Shown here: positions 7,888 to 16,812 of the stretch, in pieces
How the letters are laid out: the number at the start of each line of letters is the position of its first letter
How positions within the stretch are numbered: position 1 is the first letter of the stretch
Made by a program: the position numbers and the translations under genes
The notes under the pieces: generated by a model
What the model was told of the DNA's origin: nothing
Databases searched by the model: none
Seen by the model: only the letters and a program-made list of their open reading frames with translations
Assembly (NCBI RefSeq): GCF_013179285.1
Contig: NZ_WVNW01000006.1
Location: 1 to 64,000 of the forward strand
DNA: 64,000 bases
Source of the DNA: Roseobacter sp. HKCCD6576-2
GTDB lineage: Bacteria > Pseudomonadota > Alphaproteobacteria > Rhodobacterales > Rhodobacteraceae
Reading direction: 5' to 3'

Positions 7888-9411
7888 ATGACAAACCCCT
7901 TGTATGACCGCCTTTTTGGCGCACATGCAGGCAACGGCGCGACCTTCCTCAAGCTCGCGGACGGCGCGGAGTTATCCTACCAGGCGTTCCTCGAAACCGC
8001 GGCGCGGTTTGCCCACGCGCTCGTCGCAATAGGCCTCGGCCCGGGTGATCGTCTGGCCGTACAGGTCCACAAGTCACCGGAGGCGCTTGCGCTCTACGCT
8101 GCCTGCGTTCAAGCCGGAGTGATCTTCCTTCCGCTCAACACTGCCTACACTGTCGATGAACTGTCCTATTTCATCGAGAACAGCGGCGCGCACGTGGTTG
8201 TTTGTGACAAGACCGCCCGCGCAGCACTTGCCCCCATTGCAGACCGGCTGTCTGCCCGGATAGAAACGCTGAACGCCGATAGCTCCGGTAGCCTGCCATC
8301 GGTAGCAAAAGGTATGCAAGGCGCATTCCCCACGGTGTCGCGAGACACGGATGATCTGACGGCCTTGCTGTATACGTCCGGCACGACGGGGCGGTCCAAG
8401 GGCGCTATGCTGACCCAGGGAAATCTGCTGTCGAACGCGGAGACGCTGATGGAGTTCTGGCGTTTCACTTCCGACGATGTGCTTCTGCACGCGTTGCCGA
8501 TCTTTCACACACACGGACTCTTCGTGGCCACAAACGTCACGCTTGCCGCGGCCGGCTCCATGATTTTCCTGCCGAAGTTCGACACCGACACAATGATTGC
8601 GAGCATGCCCGAGGCGACGACTATGATGGGCGTTCCAACATTCTACACTCGGCTTCTGTCGGATCCTCGGCTGACCCGCGATCTTGTCGGACACATGCGC
8701 CTGTTCATCTCGGGCAGCGCACCACTCCTGATTGAAACCCATGAGGAATTCGAAGCTACAACAGGGCACAGGATACTAGAACGCTATGGAATGACCGAGA
8801 CCAACATGAACACCTCAAACCCCTACGAGGGAGAGCGGCGTGCTGGCACTGTAGGTTTCCCCCTGCCCGGCGTCGAACTGAAGATCAGCGATCCGACGAC
8901 CGAGGCAGCGCTGCCGCAAGGTGAGATCGGCCAGATCGAGGTGCGCGGGCCCAACGTGTTCAAGGGATACTGGCAGATGCCCGAAAAGACCGCGGCCGAA
9001 CTCCGCGAGAACAGGTTCTTTATCACCGGGGATCTGGGCCGGATCGATGCCGATGGCTACGTGCATATCGTCGGGCGCAACAAGGACCTGATCATCTCGG
9101 GTGGCTACAACATTTACCCCAAGGAAATCGAGTTGATCCTTGATGATCAACCTGGCGTCCTGGAGAGCGCGGTCATCGGTGTACCGCATGCTGACTTTGG
9201 AGAAATGGTGCTGGGCCTGATCGTGCCCGCGCAGGAGGAACGCCTGAATCTCGATGCCATCACCGAAGCCACGGCCAAGACGCTCGCTCGCTTCAAGCAG
9301 CCCAGAAAGCTGATTCAGATTGATGAACTGCCGCGAAACACGATGGGTAAGGTGCAAAAGAACATCTTGCGAGAGCAGTATTCGGAACTCTTCGAGCCGT
9401 CGCAACCCTAG
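7888..9411 (+). CDS. matB: Malonyl-CoA synthetase (AMP-forming)
   Basis: This adenylate-forming ligase makes malonyl-CoA from malonate, ATP and CoA. The 507-residue product has the ANL-family motifs in order: LLYTSGTTGRSKGAML (A3), RYGMTETNMN (A5), TGDLGRIDADGYVHIVGRNKD (A7/A8) and a C-terminal NTMGKVQKNILRE with the catalytic Lys (A10). The start at 7888 follows TAGGAGCAACTCA. It is the last gene of the malonate operon. A decayed IS110 element begins within about 20 bases of its stop. Confidence 0.95.
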   Translation: MTNPLYDRLFGAHAGNGATFLKLADGAELSYQAFLETAARFAHALVAIGLGPGDRLAVQVHKSPEALALYAACVQAGVIFLPLNTAYTVDELSYFIENSGAHVVVCDKTARAALAPIADRLSARIETLNADSSGSLPSVAKGMQGAFPTVSRDTDDLTALLYTSGTTGRSKGAMLTQGNLLSNAETLMEFWRFTSDDVLLHALPIFHTHGLFVATNVTLAAAGSMIFLPKFDTDTMIASMPEATTMMGVPTFYTRLLSDPRLTRDLVGHMRLFISGSAPLLIETHEEFEATTGHRILERYGMTETNMNTSNPYEGERRAGTVGFPLPGVELKISDPTTEAALPQGEIGQIEVRGPNVFKGYWQMPEKTAAELRENRFFITGDLGRIDADGYVHIVGRNKDLIISGGYNIYPKEIELILDDQPGVLESAVIGVPHADFGEMVLGLIVPAQEERLNLDAITEATAKTLARFKQPRKLIQIDELPRNTMGKVQKNILREQYSELFEPSQP

Positions 9412-9415
9412 CAAC

Positions 9416-10422
9416 TTTGTCTCTTCGCTGAGTTGAAGTTGCCAGGGTTTGCCGGATTTGATGATCGCGCTTGCGATTGTGATCAACCTTCGTGCGATAG
9501 CGACAGTGACGAGCTTGTGCGGCTTGCCACGTTCTTTCAGACGTTTGGCTACAGGCTTCAGAGCTGGATTGTGGCGGGCGGCTGTAAGAGCAGCCTGAAA
9601 CAGCACCTGCCGGAGTGACTGCCGCCCGCCCGCGATAGCTCTTTTGCCGCGCATGGTACCACTGTCATGTGGCATCGGTGCGAGGCCGGTCATGGCGGCG
9701 GCCTCGCCAGCCGTCATGCGGCCGAGTTCGGGCATTTCCGCAATCAGGAGCACCGCAGAAACGGGTCCGGTTCCTGGAACGGATAAGAGCAGCTTCGCTC
9801 TTTCTGCGGACCTGTCGTCCTGAGCGATAGCGACCTTTATCTGACTTTCGATATCGCGGACTTGGCTGTCCAGCAGGGCTTTAAGATCATTGTCCATACC
9901 TTCGACATCAGCCGCAACGCCTTGCTTCCTACGTGCTGCGACCTGGGTGGCAAGCCGTTTGGGCATATCGACGATCTGCGCGCGACGCGTTGTCAAAGTT
10001 CTGAGAATGCGTCGTTTTTCGTTCGGCAGCCGCCGTCCTGCCTCTGGTCGGAACTGCAGGAATTGGGCAATGAGTTCCGTCCCTCTCGTGACACCGCTTC
10101 GCGATGCACTGCCGGGCAACGATCAATCATGTCCGTCTTCGCGCGCGAACCTTTCGACTTTGCAAAGGCTTTGATCTGGGTTGGAGGAAGCTGTCTGGCA
10201 TCGATGTCCGCAGCCACGAGCATTGTCCACAAAGCCCACACCTGCCCCGGTTGCCTCGAAGCCGATCTCAACCGGGGCAGGTTGCTTCCGAATAATCGAG
10301 ATCAACTCCTCACGCCCCTCCGCCGAATTTACCAACCGGAATCTGGTTCCTTCGGGCAGACAAAACCCGTCAAGCCAATCTCGCGACACATCTATGCCGA
10401 CTATGGGTTTTGCTGATATCAT
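9416..10422 (-). pseudogene. IS110-family transposase, broken by two lesions and lacking its own stop
   Basis: IS110 transposases are DEDD-type recombinases. Three frames are needed to read this one. Residues from the ATG at 10422 give PIVGIDVSRDWLDGF, with the first catalytic Asp, to FEATG. A frameshift near 10247 moves the match to the next frame (ARQLPPTQIKAFAKSKGSRA, then KTDMID). A second lesion near 10110-10145, apparently a small insertion, moves it again to ELIAQFLQFRPEAGRRLP. The C-terminal domain follows with LLSVPGTGPVSAVLL and MTGLAPMPHDSGTMRGKRAI. The last frame has no stop before it runs antisense into matB, so the right end is probably lost as well. The element is not expected to be autonomous. 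Confidence 0.85.
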
Positions 10423-10446
10423 GTCACTCTCTCTTTCTTATACTTC

Positions 10447-10590
10447 GCGGCCCCACAAACGGGCCGCCATCAACTGTCCGAGACGGTGAAGAGAGGTGGG
10501 ATCAGCCTGCTAGAAAGCGTGGTCAGACCACAAGGTGTTCAGCGCTGTATCCCACCCCGTCGCCGGACCTGGCCGGGACCGGCGACGGGG
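10447..10590 (-). ncRNA. Candidate bridge RNA in the left end of the IS110 element
   Basis: Read on the minus strand, the non-coding leader of the transposase holds three nested or tandem folds. The first is a perfect 12-base stem (10579-10590 with 10555-10566) with a 12-base loop. The second is a perfect 8-base stem (10549-10556 with 10496-10503) closing a 45-base loop, inside which GTGGTC/GACCAC (10519-10531) pairs again. The third is a perfect 7-base stem (10461-10467 with 10447-10453) with loop CACAAAC on the plus strand. The first two stems share two bases and would have to adjust. A 5' hairpin followed by large internal-loop hairpins, directly upstream of the transposase, is the plan of the IS621 bridge RNA. 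Guide sequences cannot be verified from one copy. Confidence 0.5.
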
Positions 10591-10600
10591 AAGACTATAG

Positions 10601-10898
10601 CAGAGAAGAGACACATAAGGGGTTCAGTCCCGGCATCTGGTGGCCTACTGATCCACATCTTCGTGATCAGGCCCTATTGTCACACTGCCAGACCTTGGCG
10701 CGACTGCAACTCATTTGCAAGATTTTTAGCATTCTCTGGTGAATACTCAATTGTTGGCGCGCGACGCGCTCTAGGGGGGCTCAAGCTGCGTCATGCCCGC
10801 GGCTATTCATTTCTGTTTAACTTGCTGGCATAGCTCCGTGATCGAATCCATCGAGTGTTCCCCCGCTCTGTTTTTATTGCGTGTTCATATCATGGATG
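10601..10898. other. Non-coding stretch between IS110 remnant and conjugation module
   Basis: I see no credible gene here; the short ORFs on the plus strand have no coding character. The stretch lies beyond the 3' end of the minus-strand tra operon and could contain lost parts of the island or its boundary. I could not find a repeat matching the other island edge near 46850. Confidence 0.4.
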
Positions 10899-11615
10899 TC
10901 AGCTTTCAGGTAACGAAGATGGAGCCCTGCTGGCCGATCTTGTCGCGCGCAAAACGTCAGACAACAGCGTGCGATTGCGGTCTTCGTTGACATCTTGCTC
11001 CAGGAACGTGTCGAGCTCAGCCGCAACCCGCCGCACCAATGGATCAAACGTATACCGATCAAGCACCCAGGCGCCCAAAAGGATCAGTCGGCGGGTGCGC
11101 AGTTTTCGACGCTGTTCTGTTTCCCTGGGGCCGGGCGCGGAGGGGTGAAGGTCTACCATATCATTCTGTTGTGCACCTTCGAAGAACGGTGCCAAGAGCG
11201 CGATATTGGCCGTAGCGATGCCTTTGTCTGGATGACACCATAGAAAGGCTCGAACCTCTTCCTGAATGGACGCGTGTAACTCGGGTTTGTGACGGCATTG
11301 GGCGACGATGAATGCCCCCAAAATAGCCTTCCGACGCGCATCGTCAGCACGGAGGTTTCGGGCGAGACGGCCCCGGCGTGCTCCGAGAGTGGACAAGGTT
11401 GAATATGCCCGGTTTGGGTTTGCGTCTATTGCGATCCGAACCATCTCGTGGATCTCGGATGTCTTGAACCGCAATCGGAAGAAGCCTTCTTTCTCTGCAG
11501 CGCGGATCAAGCGGCGTTCTTCGCGTGTCTTCACCCGCTCGATCTCAGCCTCAGTATCCGCGAGCTTGTTCCTCGGGTCCTTTTGGGGCCGTTTCCTGCG
11601 CGTCTCTGAGGTCAT
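10899..11615 (-). CDS. TraC/TraD-like conjugation accessory protein
   Basis: The 238-residue protein is soluble and very basic. Its N-terminal third (KLADTEAEIERVKTREERRL then IRAAEKEGFF) resembles TraC-type relaxosome proteins. Two later segments, about residues 93-125 and 174-205, resemble each other and TraD-type proteins, with the pattern RR..(I/L)LGA(F/W)....P.L.....E(V/L)..FL. This suggests an internal duplication. The ATG at 11615 was chosen over an upstream in-frame ATG because it precedes the family-like segment; it overlaps the traF 3' end by 65 bases. The gene is the last of the minus-strand tra operon. A role in relaxosome assembly is inferred, and no relaxase is visible nearby. 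Confidence 0.5.
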   Translation of the reverse strand: MTSETRRKRPQKDPRNKLADTEAEIERVKTREERRLIRAAEKEGFFRLRFKTSEIHEMVRIAIDANPNRAYSTLSTLGARRGRLARNLRADDARRKAILGAFIVAQCRHKPELHASIQEEVRAFLWCHPDKGIATANIALLAPFFEGAQQNDMVDLHPSAPGPRETEQRRKLRTRRLILLGAWVLDRYTFDPLVRRVAAELDTFLEQDVNEDRNRTLLSDVLRATRSASRAPSSLPES

Positions 11616-12006
11616 CTCGTGTTCCCTTGATTTGAATAAGCGGCCGCCACCAGCCGGTAATTTCACCCGGTAGGATGGGTCCCAGGATCCGGCTATCGAG
11701 GGCGCGGTGGGTATCGCCTGCGACCAGAACAATGCCGTCCGCTGCGCGGCTCTGTACCCGCTTCAGGATGCCAATGCCGTCCGGGTGATCGCGGGAGCAG
11801 AACCACTCGTAGTAGGGGGCGTTGCGATGGCGATCCCCGAGACAGAATGTGACGTAGCTGGCTGTTTCAGGCGCTGACGCAACGTAGAGCCCGCGCGGCA
11901 CCGATGTTGTGGCATTGCCGATCAGGAGACCAATTCCGGCCGCAACCCAGACCAGACCCAATACGGTCGCGATGGCACAGGAGGGCAGGACTGCGGCGCG
12001 GGTCAT
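11551..12006 (-). CDS. traF: TraF-like S26 peptidase for pilin/conjugation maturation
   Basis: This membrane-anchored serine/lysine peptidase of the signal-peptidase S26 class processes the conjugative pilin in RP4-type systems. The 151-residue product has an N-terminal membrane helix (about residues 7-30), a Ser motif TTSVPRGLY, a Lys motif GILKRV, and the family ending LDSRILGPI. The start at 12006 is coupled to the upstream stop by an ATGA overlap. The catalytic residues are in the expected order, so activity is likely. The VirB2-like protein of the same module is its plausible substrate. Confidence 0.85.
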   Translation of the reverse strand: MTRAAVLPSCAIATVLGLVWVAAGIGLLIGNATTSVPRGLYVASAPETASYVTFCLGDRHRNAPYYEWFCSRDHPDGIGILKRVQSRAADGIVLVAGDTHRALDSRILGPILPGEITGWWRPLIQIKGTRDDLRDAQETAPKGPEEQARGY

Positions 12007-13025
12007 GTGTGCTCCAGCGTCACGTGATCGGGACAGGGACAACTGATGGCCGGACCAAGCGGGATCCCAATCGGGCTGACCGGTTGCCGAAAGAGGCGGT
12101 GGTGCCCGCGCAAGGTGTCGATCCAGACAGCGGCGGGCCAATAGGACAGCGGGATGTATCGCCCGAGGCCTCCCGGATCGGCAGCACGGTTATCTATCGG
12201 GATCTCAGGCCAGGCGTCGAAGAACCCGGCGACGCAGGGGATCTCAGCCGTCGACTTCAGTCCCTGCAACCAGTCTTCGCTGCCGACACGTATCACGTTC
12301 GCAGCAAGAAAGAGCCAGGCACCACTTACGCCCGTACGATGTTCGAAGACCAGACGCTTGGGATGATCCGCAGGATAGGGGCCAAGATCCTTCGGGAGCC
12401 ACAGGGCCGAGGGCTCTTCGCCGGAATGGAACTGCGGACGGTCCTCTGAAGCAGGAATGCCGTTTTGCAGAGGATCGTAACGGTCGCCGCCGGGCGGCAG
12501 ATCCGCAGCCATAGGCATGATGCGTTTGATCAGGTCAGCATGGGTCTGGCGTTCCGGGGTCATCCAGTCGGGGGCGAGAGGGGCCGTGCCCCGCAGGCGT
12601 GTCGAGATGCGCCTCATCCCCCAGGCGATGGAGCTCTCCCGGCGCCGGGCCCGCTTTGCAGCAAAGACCTGATAGCGATCTGCAGGATGGCTGAGATACC
12701 AATCCAGCCTGTCCAAGAGTTTCAGGAGGGGGGATCGGTAGGACAGATCCTGGGGGTGGGGCAGGAGCTTCCAGGTCCAGGGGGCGAGGTTCACCGGGAT
12801 GCCGGCGTGGGCAGGCGGTCGGCGCTTGATCAGTCGGTTGAGCACCGATCCGCGTCGCGTCCCGGCGGGTGGATCTGAAAACACCAGAGTATCGGCGGGC
12901 AGGCCCGGCCGGATCCATGTGGATCTCTCCGCCGCTTCCTGTTGACGGGGGACAAGAGATCCTGGCTGGTCGATCCTACGATCTTCGCTTGGGCTGTCCA
13001 TCTTGCATTCCTTGGATCGGCTCAT
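12003..13025 (-). CDS. Unassigned conjugation-module protein
   Basis: I do not recognise this 340-residue protein. It has no signal peptide or membrane helix. It is rich in Pro, Arg and Trp and has several well-spaced aromatic motifs (APWTWKLLPHPQDLSYRSPL, DRLDWYLSHPADRYQVF, IPLSYWPAAVWIDTLRGHH). It lies between the coupling protein and the TraF peptidase, joined to both by ATGA overlaps, so it is almost certainly translated and part of the same function. A cytoplasmic role alongside the coupling protein is possible but not shown. Confidence 0.75.
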   Translation of the reverse strand: MSRSKECKMDSPSEDRRIDQPGSLVPRQQEAAERSTWIRPGLPADTLVFSDPPAGTRRGSVLNRLIKRRPPAHAGIPVNLAPWTWKLLPHPQDLSYRSPLLKLLDRLDWYLSHPADRYQVFAAKRARRRESSIAWGMRRISTRLRGTAPLAPDWMTPERQTHADLIKRIMPMAADLPPGGDRYDPLQNGIPASEDRPQFHSGEEPSALWLPKDLGPYPADHPKRLVFEHRTGVSGAWLFLAANVIRVGSEDWLQGLKSTAEIPCVAGFFDAWPEIPIDNRAADPGGLGRYIPLSYWPAAVWIDTLRGHHRLFRQPVSPIGIPLGPAISCPCPDHVTLEHT

Positions 13026-15619
13026 AGAGGCAGGTGTGGTTCAGGATCGGTCGGATCATCCGCGCTGCCATCTGTGTCCTGAGATCCGGGTTTCGGACCA
13101 AAAAGCATCGCCAATCGCTCATCGATCTCCTCCGGTTGGCGTCCCATGAGCGCTGCGATCGCGGCCGTGCTTTCAGCATTCTCGACATGCACTCTGAGCT
13201 CCTGGTCATCCGCGTCTGACCAACTCGCAACGGAGATCTCGGGCTTGTTTTGGGCCGCATCGAACAGATCGGCTTGTTGGATCTCTTTGGTCGACTGCGG
13301 CACTCTGTTCTTCGCCTGAACGTCAGGGGGTTCGTTCGGTCTTTTTCCGGTCTTCTCGCGGTCGCGCTCTTCAGGACCACCGGCCCCGGTCGCTCGCGCA
13401 ACTTTGGTAGCCGCTTCCGTTTCGCGATCTTCACGGTTGGATCGTGTGCTGACAAAGCGGAGTGTTTTGTTGCCGCTGGCTTTTGAGGCCTGGGCGCCAT
13501 CCGGGTCTCCCTGCCGCGGATCTCCGCCCGGAGCTCCGGTGTCTTGGCCCCTGCCTTTGGTGTTCGGTCGGTCGGTTCTGCGACGGCCGGCCTCTTGTGG
13601 TTCCACTTGCTCTATGGAGATCTTCTTCAGCACTTTGCTCCGGCGTTTCACGGCTGCCAATTCGTCTGCCACGGCCTCCGGTGTTTGCACCCGATCGGCC
13701 ATATCGCGACGGGTGAAATACACCGCCTTGCTGGCCAGGATGGGCGCCGACCGACGTGTCATGATCACCTGTCCATGAGCCGGCAACTGTCCGATCTCTG
13801 CGGCGGTCATGAGGGGCACCTCGCGCAACTGTTCGCGTTCGGATTCCGATGTGCTGCCGCGCATGGGGGACCACAGATCGCGTGAACTGGACGCATCGGC
13901 CGTCACGATACGCAACGTGTGGCGGCCGAGCATTTCGGAGAGATCGGACGCGTTGCGCCGGCTGCCCAAGGCGCTGATGATCCGGGCTTCACAACTGTCG
14001 AGCCAGGCATCGGCCCCGGCCGGTCCGCCCCAGGCTTTTTCGAGCTGGCCGAGGCTCTGGTAGATCAGCATCAGGTGCATGCCGATCGAGCGGCCCGCAT
14101 CCCGGATGTGCAGGAGTTCGGTCATGCCTTCCAGCACCCGGGCTTCATCGATCAGAAACAGGCGACGTGCCCGTGGTCGATCCGGTTGCTCAAGGAGTTC
14201 CGCGACCACCATCATGCCGCCGAGCAACAGGCGCGGGAAAGACGAGAAGTCCATTGCCGCGCTCGCCGGAAGGTTGATGTAGATATCCGTGTCTGGATCG
14301 AGGGCTGAAAGGTGTTCTACGGGTGACTTGGTTGAGTGGCCGAATTGGGCCACATCGGGAAATCGAAAGAGCGCCAGCTTGTTGGACATACCCTTGATGA
14401 CGCCGGGCCAGGTCCGCTCTTCCAATGCAGCCATCCCAAGAAGCTCATCACGGACGAATGCCATATCGTGCTTCGAGGCGTATTCGATTGCTTCGGAGAT
14501 GACTGTGTCTCTGCTGCGGTTGATAAACCGGGAAATCTCCATCGCTACATTTGGGCTTCTTTCCTCCACAAAATGTGCCGTCAGTGCCGCGAAGAGGTTC
14601 ACAGCCATCTCGTGGAAATACTCGCTATTGTCTGAGCGCCATTGCCCAAGCGGCATGAGTGTCTTGGCCATGCGCAGATAGACGGAGGGGGCCAGTGGTG
14701 CGAGCGGGGCGATCATCTTGAAGGGATCGAACCCGCTATCGGCATCGATCAGGACCGATTTGTATCCCATTCGCGCGCGCTCATGGCGCGTGCGGGCATA
14801 GAGATCGCCCTTGGGATCAAACACGACCAGCGGCCCTGCATAATTGAGGATGTTCGGAATGACGAGACCGGCAGTCTTGTAGCCACCTGACGCCGCAAAC
14901 ACGATCACATGGCCATTGCCCACGGCGGGATCGAGGGTGATCAGGTGGCCCTTGCCTTGTCGCCCCCAGGATCGCGCGACATTGGGATCGAAATTGGGGG
15001 AGTCCCGCAGGGGATCGGTGTGCTCGCCGATCACAATACCTCCGGGGTGATGGAAGCGTTTGCGCACATCGCGCTGACTGGCCCATTCCGCCTTGGTCAA
15101 TCCTGGCCGATCGCGGGTGCCGCGGGTATCGGCGCCGATCATGCCCCGGCCTGCGCGTTCAAACCATTTGAACACAGCCATCGTGAAGCGGGCCGCCACG
15201 AAGCAAGCGGCCAGTACCATGATCAGAAAGCCCGTCGCCGCATTGAAGGTGAAATCACTGGTGTAGTGGTAATCGAAGACGAGCGATCGGATCCAATCCA
15301 CCGCATCATCGAACACCCAGAGGGCCTGCCAGCCATCCTCCGTCCGCCACGGCCGAACCGCGTAGAGGACAAGACCCGGCACCCAGAGGATCCACATATG
15401 TGGTCCCCGTTCGTCCATCGTATAGGCTGCCACATGGGCCGCTGCGGCCGGCAGAAGGCAGACGGCGATGAGCCAGGGATCGAAGTGATCACGGTTGATG
15501 ACCTGACCAAGCCAGAGCTGGCGCAGGGCCAGAAACCCGATGGCGGTGATGAGGGCCACGGCGCTGAACCAAGCGAGAAACCTAGCGAAGGCACGAAGGC
15601 TGGATCGCGTGTCGATCAT
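13022..15619 (-). CDS. traG: Type IV coupling protein TraG/VirD4
   Basis: This hexameric inner-membrane ATPase feeds the DNA-relaxase substrate to the secretion channel. The 865-residue product has N-terminal membrane helices (about residues 12-33, 45-65, 75-90 and 125-148). A P-loop AASGGYKTAG follows at about 242-251, in the TraG form that ends in K-T. VVFDPKGDLYARTRH comes next, then the Walker B strand RRLFLIDEARVLEG. The C terminus beyond about residue 650 is a low-complexity, charged tail rich in Arg, Glu and Gln. It starts with an ATGA overlap on traB and ends with one on the next gene. Confidence 0.95.
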   Translation of the reverse strand: MIDTRSSLRAFARFLAWFSAVALITAIGFLALRQLWLGQVINRDHFDPWLIAVCLLPAAAAHVAAYTMDERGPHMWILWVPGLVLYAVRPWRTEDGWQALWVFDDAVDWIRSLVFDYHYTSDFTFNAATGFLIMVLAACFVAARFTMAVFKWFERAGRGMIGADTRGTRDRPGLTKAEWASQRDVRKRFHHPGGIVIGEHTDPLRDSPNFDPNVARSWGRQGKGHLITLDPAVGNGHVIVFAASGGYKTAGLVIPNILNYAGPLVVFDPKGDLYARTRHERARMGYKSVLIDADSGFDPFKMIAPLAPLAPSVYLRMAKTLMPLGQWRSDNSEYFHEMAVNLFAALTAHFVEERSPNVAMEISRFINRSRDTVISEAIEYASKHDMAFVRDELLGMAALEERTWPGVIKGMSNKLALFRFPDVAQFGHSTKSPVEHLSALDPDTDIYINLPASAAMDFSSFPRLLLGGMMVVAELLEQPDRPRARRLFLIDEARVLEGMTELLHIRDAGRSIGMHLMLIYQSLGQLEKAWGGPAGADAWLDSCEARIISALGSRRNASDLSEMLGRHTLRIVTADASSSRDLWSPMRGSTSESEREQLREVPLMTAAEIGQLPAHGQVIMTRRSAPILASKAVYFTRRDMADRVQTPEAVADELAAVKRRSKVLKKISIEQVEPQEAGRRRTDRPNTKGRGQDTGAPGGDPRQGDPDGAQASKASGNKTLRFVSTRSNREDRETEAATKVARATGAGGPEERDREKTGKRPNEPPDVQAKNRVPQSTKEIQQADLFDAAQNKPEISVASWSDADDQELRVHVENAESTAAIAALMGRQPEEIDERLAMLFGPKPGSQDTDGSADDPTDPEPHLPL

Positions 15620-16812
15620 GGGGCACCCTCCGCGGTGGACGTGTCCTTCAGGAGAAAGCCTCGTGTGGTTTCAGCATGGACGACCTCTGCTCCGATCAGA
15701 CCCACCATGGCGCCCGCCGACTTGTGCCGGAGATGCCAAACGGGGAGGGGATGAAAGGCCGTGTCGTTTGACAGCACGACAAAAGGCGCATCATGTGAGG
15801 AGCGATCCAACAGATGGGGCAGCCATATCCAAGGTAGAAAGGCCTCCAAACAGATCATGATCCGCCCATCAAACGGGTCATCGCTGGTGTCTGGTGGCGA
15901 GACGGCTGGTTCCATCCGGCTCCAGGTTCCCGTGACCGTCGGAATGCCCATCACGGCACGATAGATCGGACGAGGACTCCCAAACTCGTTGCAGACTTTC
16001 GGGTCAAAGCGCCAGACGGCGCCGCGACGCGTATCGCGATAGGGTTCGGAGACGCCAAGGAAGAGTGTCAGGTCCTTGTCGCGCGCCGCTCTGCACCAGA
16101 AGGCGGTGGCGCTGCGGTCTTCGGCGTCGAAAACGGATTCCCCAAGCACCGCCGTCGCGCCTTGCGGGAGCGCGTCGCGGATCAGGATCCAACCCACGCG
16201 TTCGGTCACGGTGATGGGTTCCGCAACCGTGCTCCAGCCCGCGCCCCCGGTCTGCACGGATTGATCCGTGTTGGCAAGGTGGACGAGTGCATAGATTCCG
16301 ATCAAGGCCATCAAACTGGCGGCAGTGTTCGGCACGTGCGCGCAGTACCGCGCCAGCTCCAGAAGCGCGAAGAGGGCCAATACGCCCACCAGCCCGAACA
16401 GGCCTGCACCGGGCAGGCTGTCCGCGAGCGGGAGCAGGGGGGAGGCCGGGAAAAACGGGATCAAGGTCAGCGCGATCACGAAGCCGGTGATCCCGACGCG
16501 CCCGGCCATGATTCCACCCAGGATCAACAGAAGACCGGCTCCAAGCATGACAGGAACGGCCATCCAGCCGATCCCGATCAAGCCCCAGGCGCAGACCAGC
16601 ACTGGTCCAAAGAGATAGCCTGCGGCTGCCCCTTGCCGCGCGTTTCGCGTACCAAGGATGATCGCAGCAACAAGGGACGCGCCGGGGATCCAGAGCGGTA
16701 CATCCGGATAAAAGATCACGGGCACCCATGTCACGAGCGCGAAGAGGAAGAGCACCGGCGCGTGTATCCGCATGGCCCAACCGGGCGCGGTATCAGAAGT
16801 ACCTGCCGTCAT
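15616..16812 (-). CDS. traB: TraB-like conjugation membrane protein with nitrilase-fold C-terminal domain
   Basis: The 398-residue protein has about eight hydrophobic segments in the N-terminal half, then a periplasmic CN-hydrolase-like domain. The domain shows a Glu motif AVLGESVFD, a Lys region RDKDLTLFLG and a Cys motif IMICLEAFLPW, the order of the nitrilase triad. This is the plan of Agrobacterium TraB and of apolipoprotein N-acyltransferase. The start at 16812 was preferred to 16842 because it gives the ATGA coupling seen at most junctions here. Its precise role in conjugation is unknown; acylation of a module lipoprotein is a possibility only. Confidence 0.8.
   Translation of the reverse strand: MTAGTSDTAPGWAMRIHAPVLFLFALVTWVPVIFYPDVPLWIPGASLVAAIILGTRNARQGAAAGYLFGPVLVCAWGLIGIGWMAVPVMLGAGLLLILGGIMAGRVGITGFVIALTLIPFFPASPLLPLADSLPGAGLFGLVGVLALFALLELARYCAHVPNTAASLMALIGIYALVHLANTDQSVQTGGAGWSTVAEPITVTERVGWILIRDALPQGATAVLGESVFDAEDRSATAFWCRAARDKDLTLFLGVSEPYRDTRRGAVWRFDPKVCNEFGSPRPIYRAVMGIPTVTGTWSRMEPAVSPPDTSDDPFDGRIMICLEAFLPWIWLPHLLDRSSHDAPFVVLSNDTAFHPLPVWHLRHKSAGAMVGLIGAEVVHAETTRGFLLKDTSTAEGAP

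Larger units (their letters stand above)
9416..10600 (-). mobile_element. IS110-family insertion sequence remnant
   Basis: The remnant spans the broken transposase and its structured 5' leader. IS110 elements lack clear terminal inverted repeats, so exact ends cannot be set: the right end falls between the matB stop (9411) and about 9435, and the left end is probably just beyond 10590. It lies between the malonate operon and the conjugation module and may have removed the downstream end of that module. Confidence 0.7.

Noticed and set aside
8815-9411. Extension of the transposase frame through matB on the minus strand
   Set aside because: The family match ends near 9430; the rest is the antisense of matB, open only because of high GC.
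10486-10833. Plus-strand ORF across the IS110 leader
   Set aside because: It covers perfect hairpins that fit a structured RNA on the other strand, and the translation resembles no protein family.
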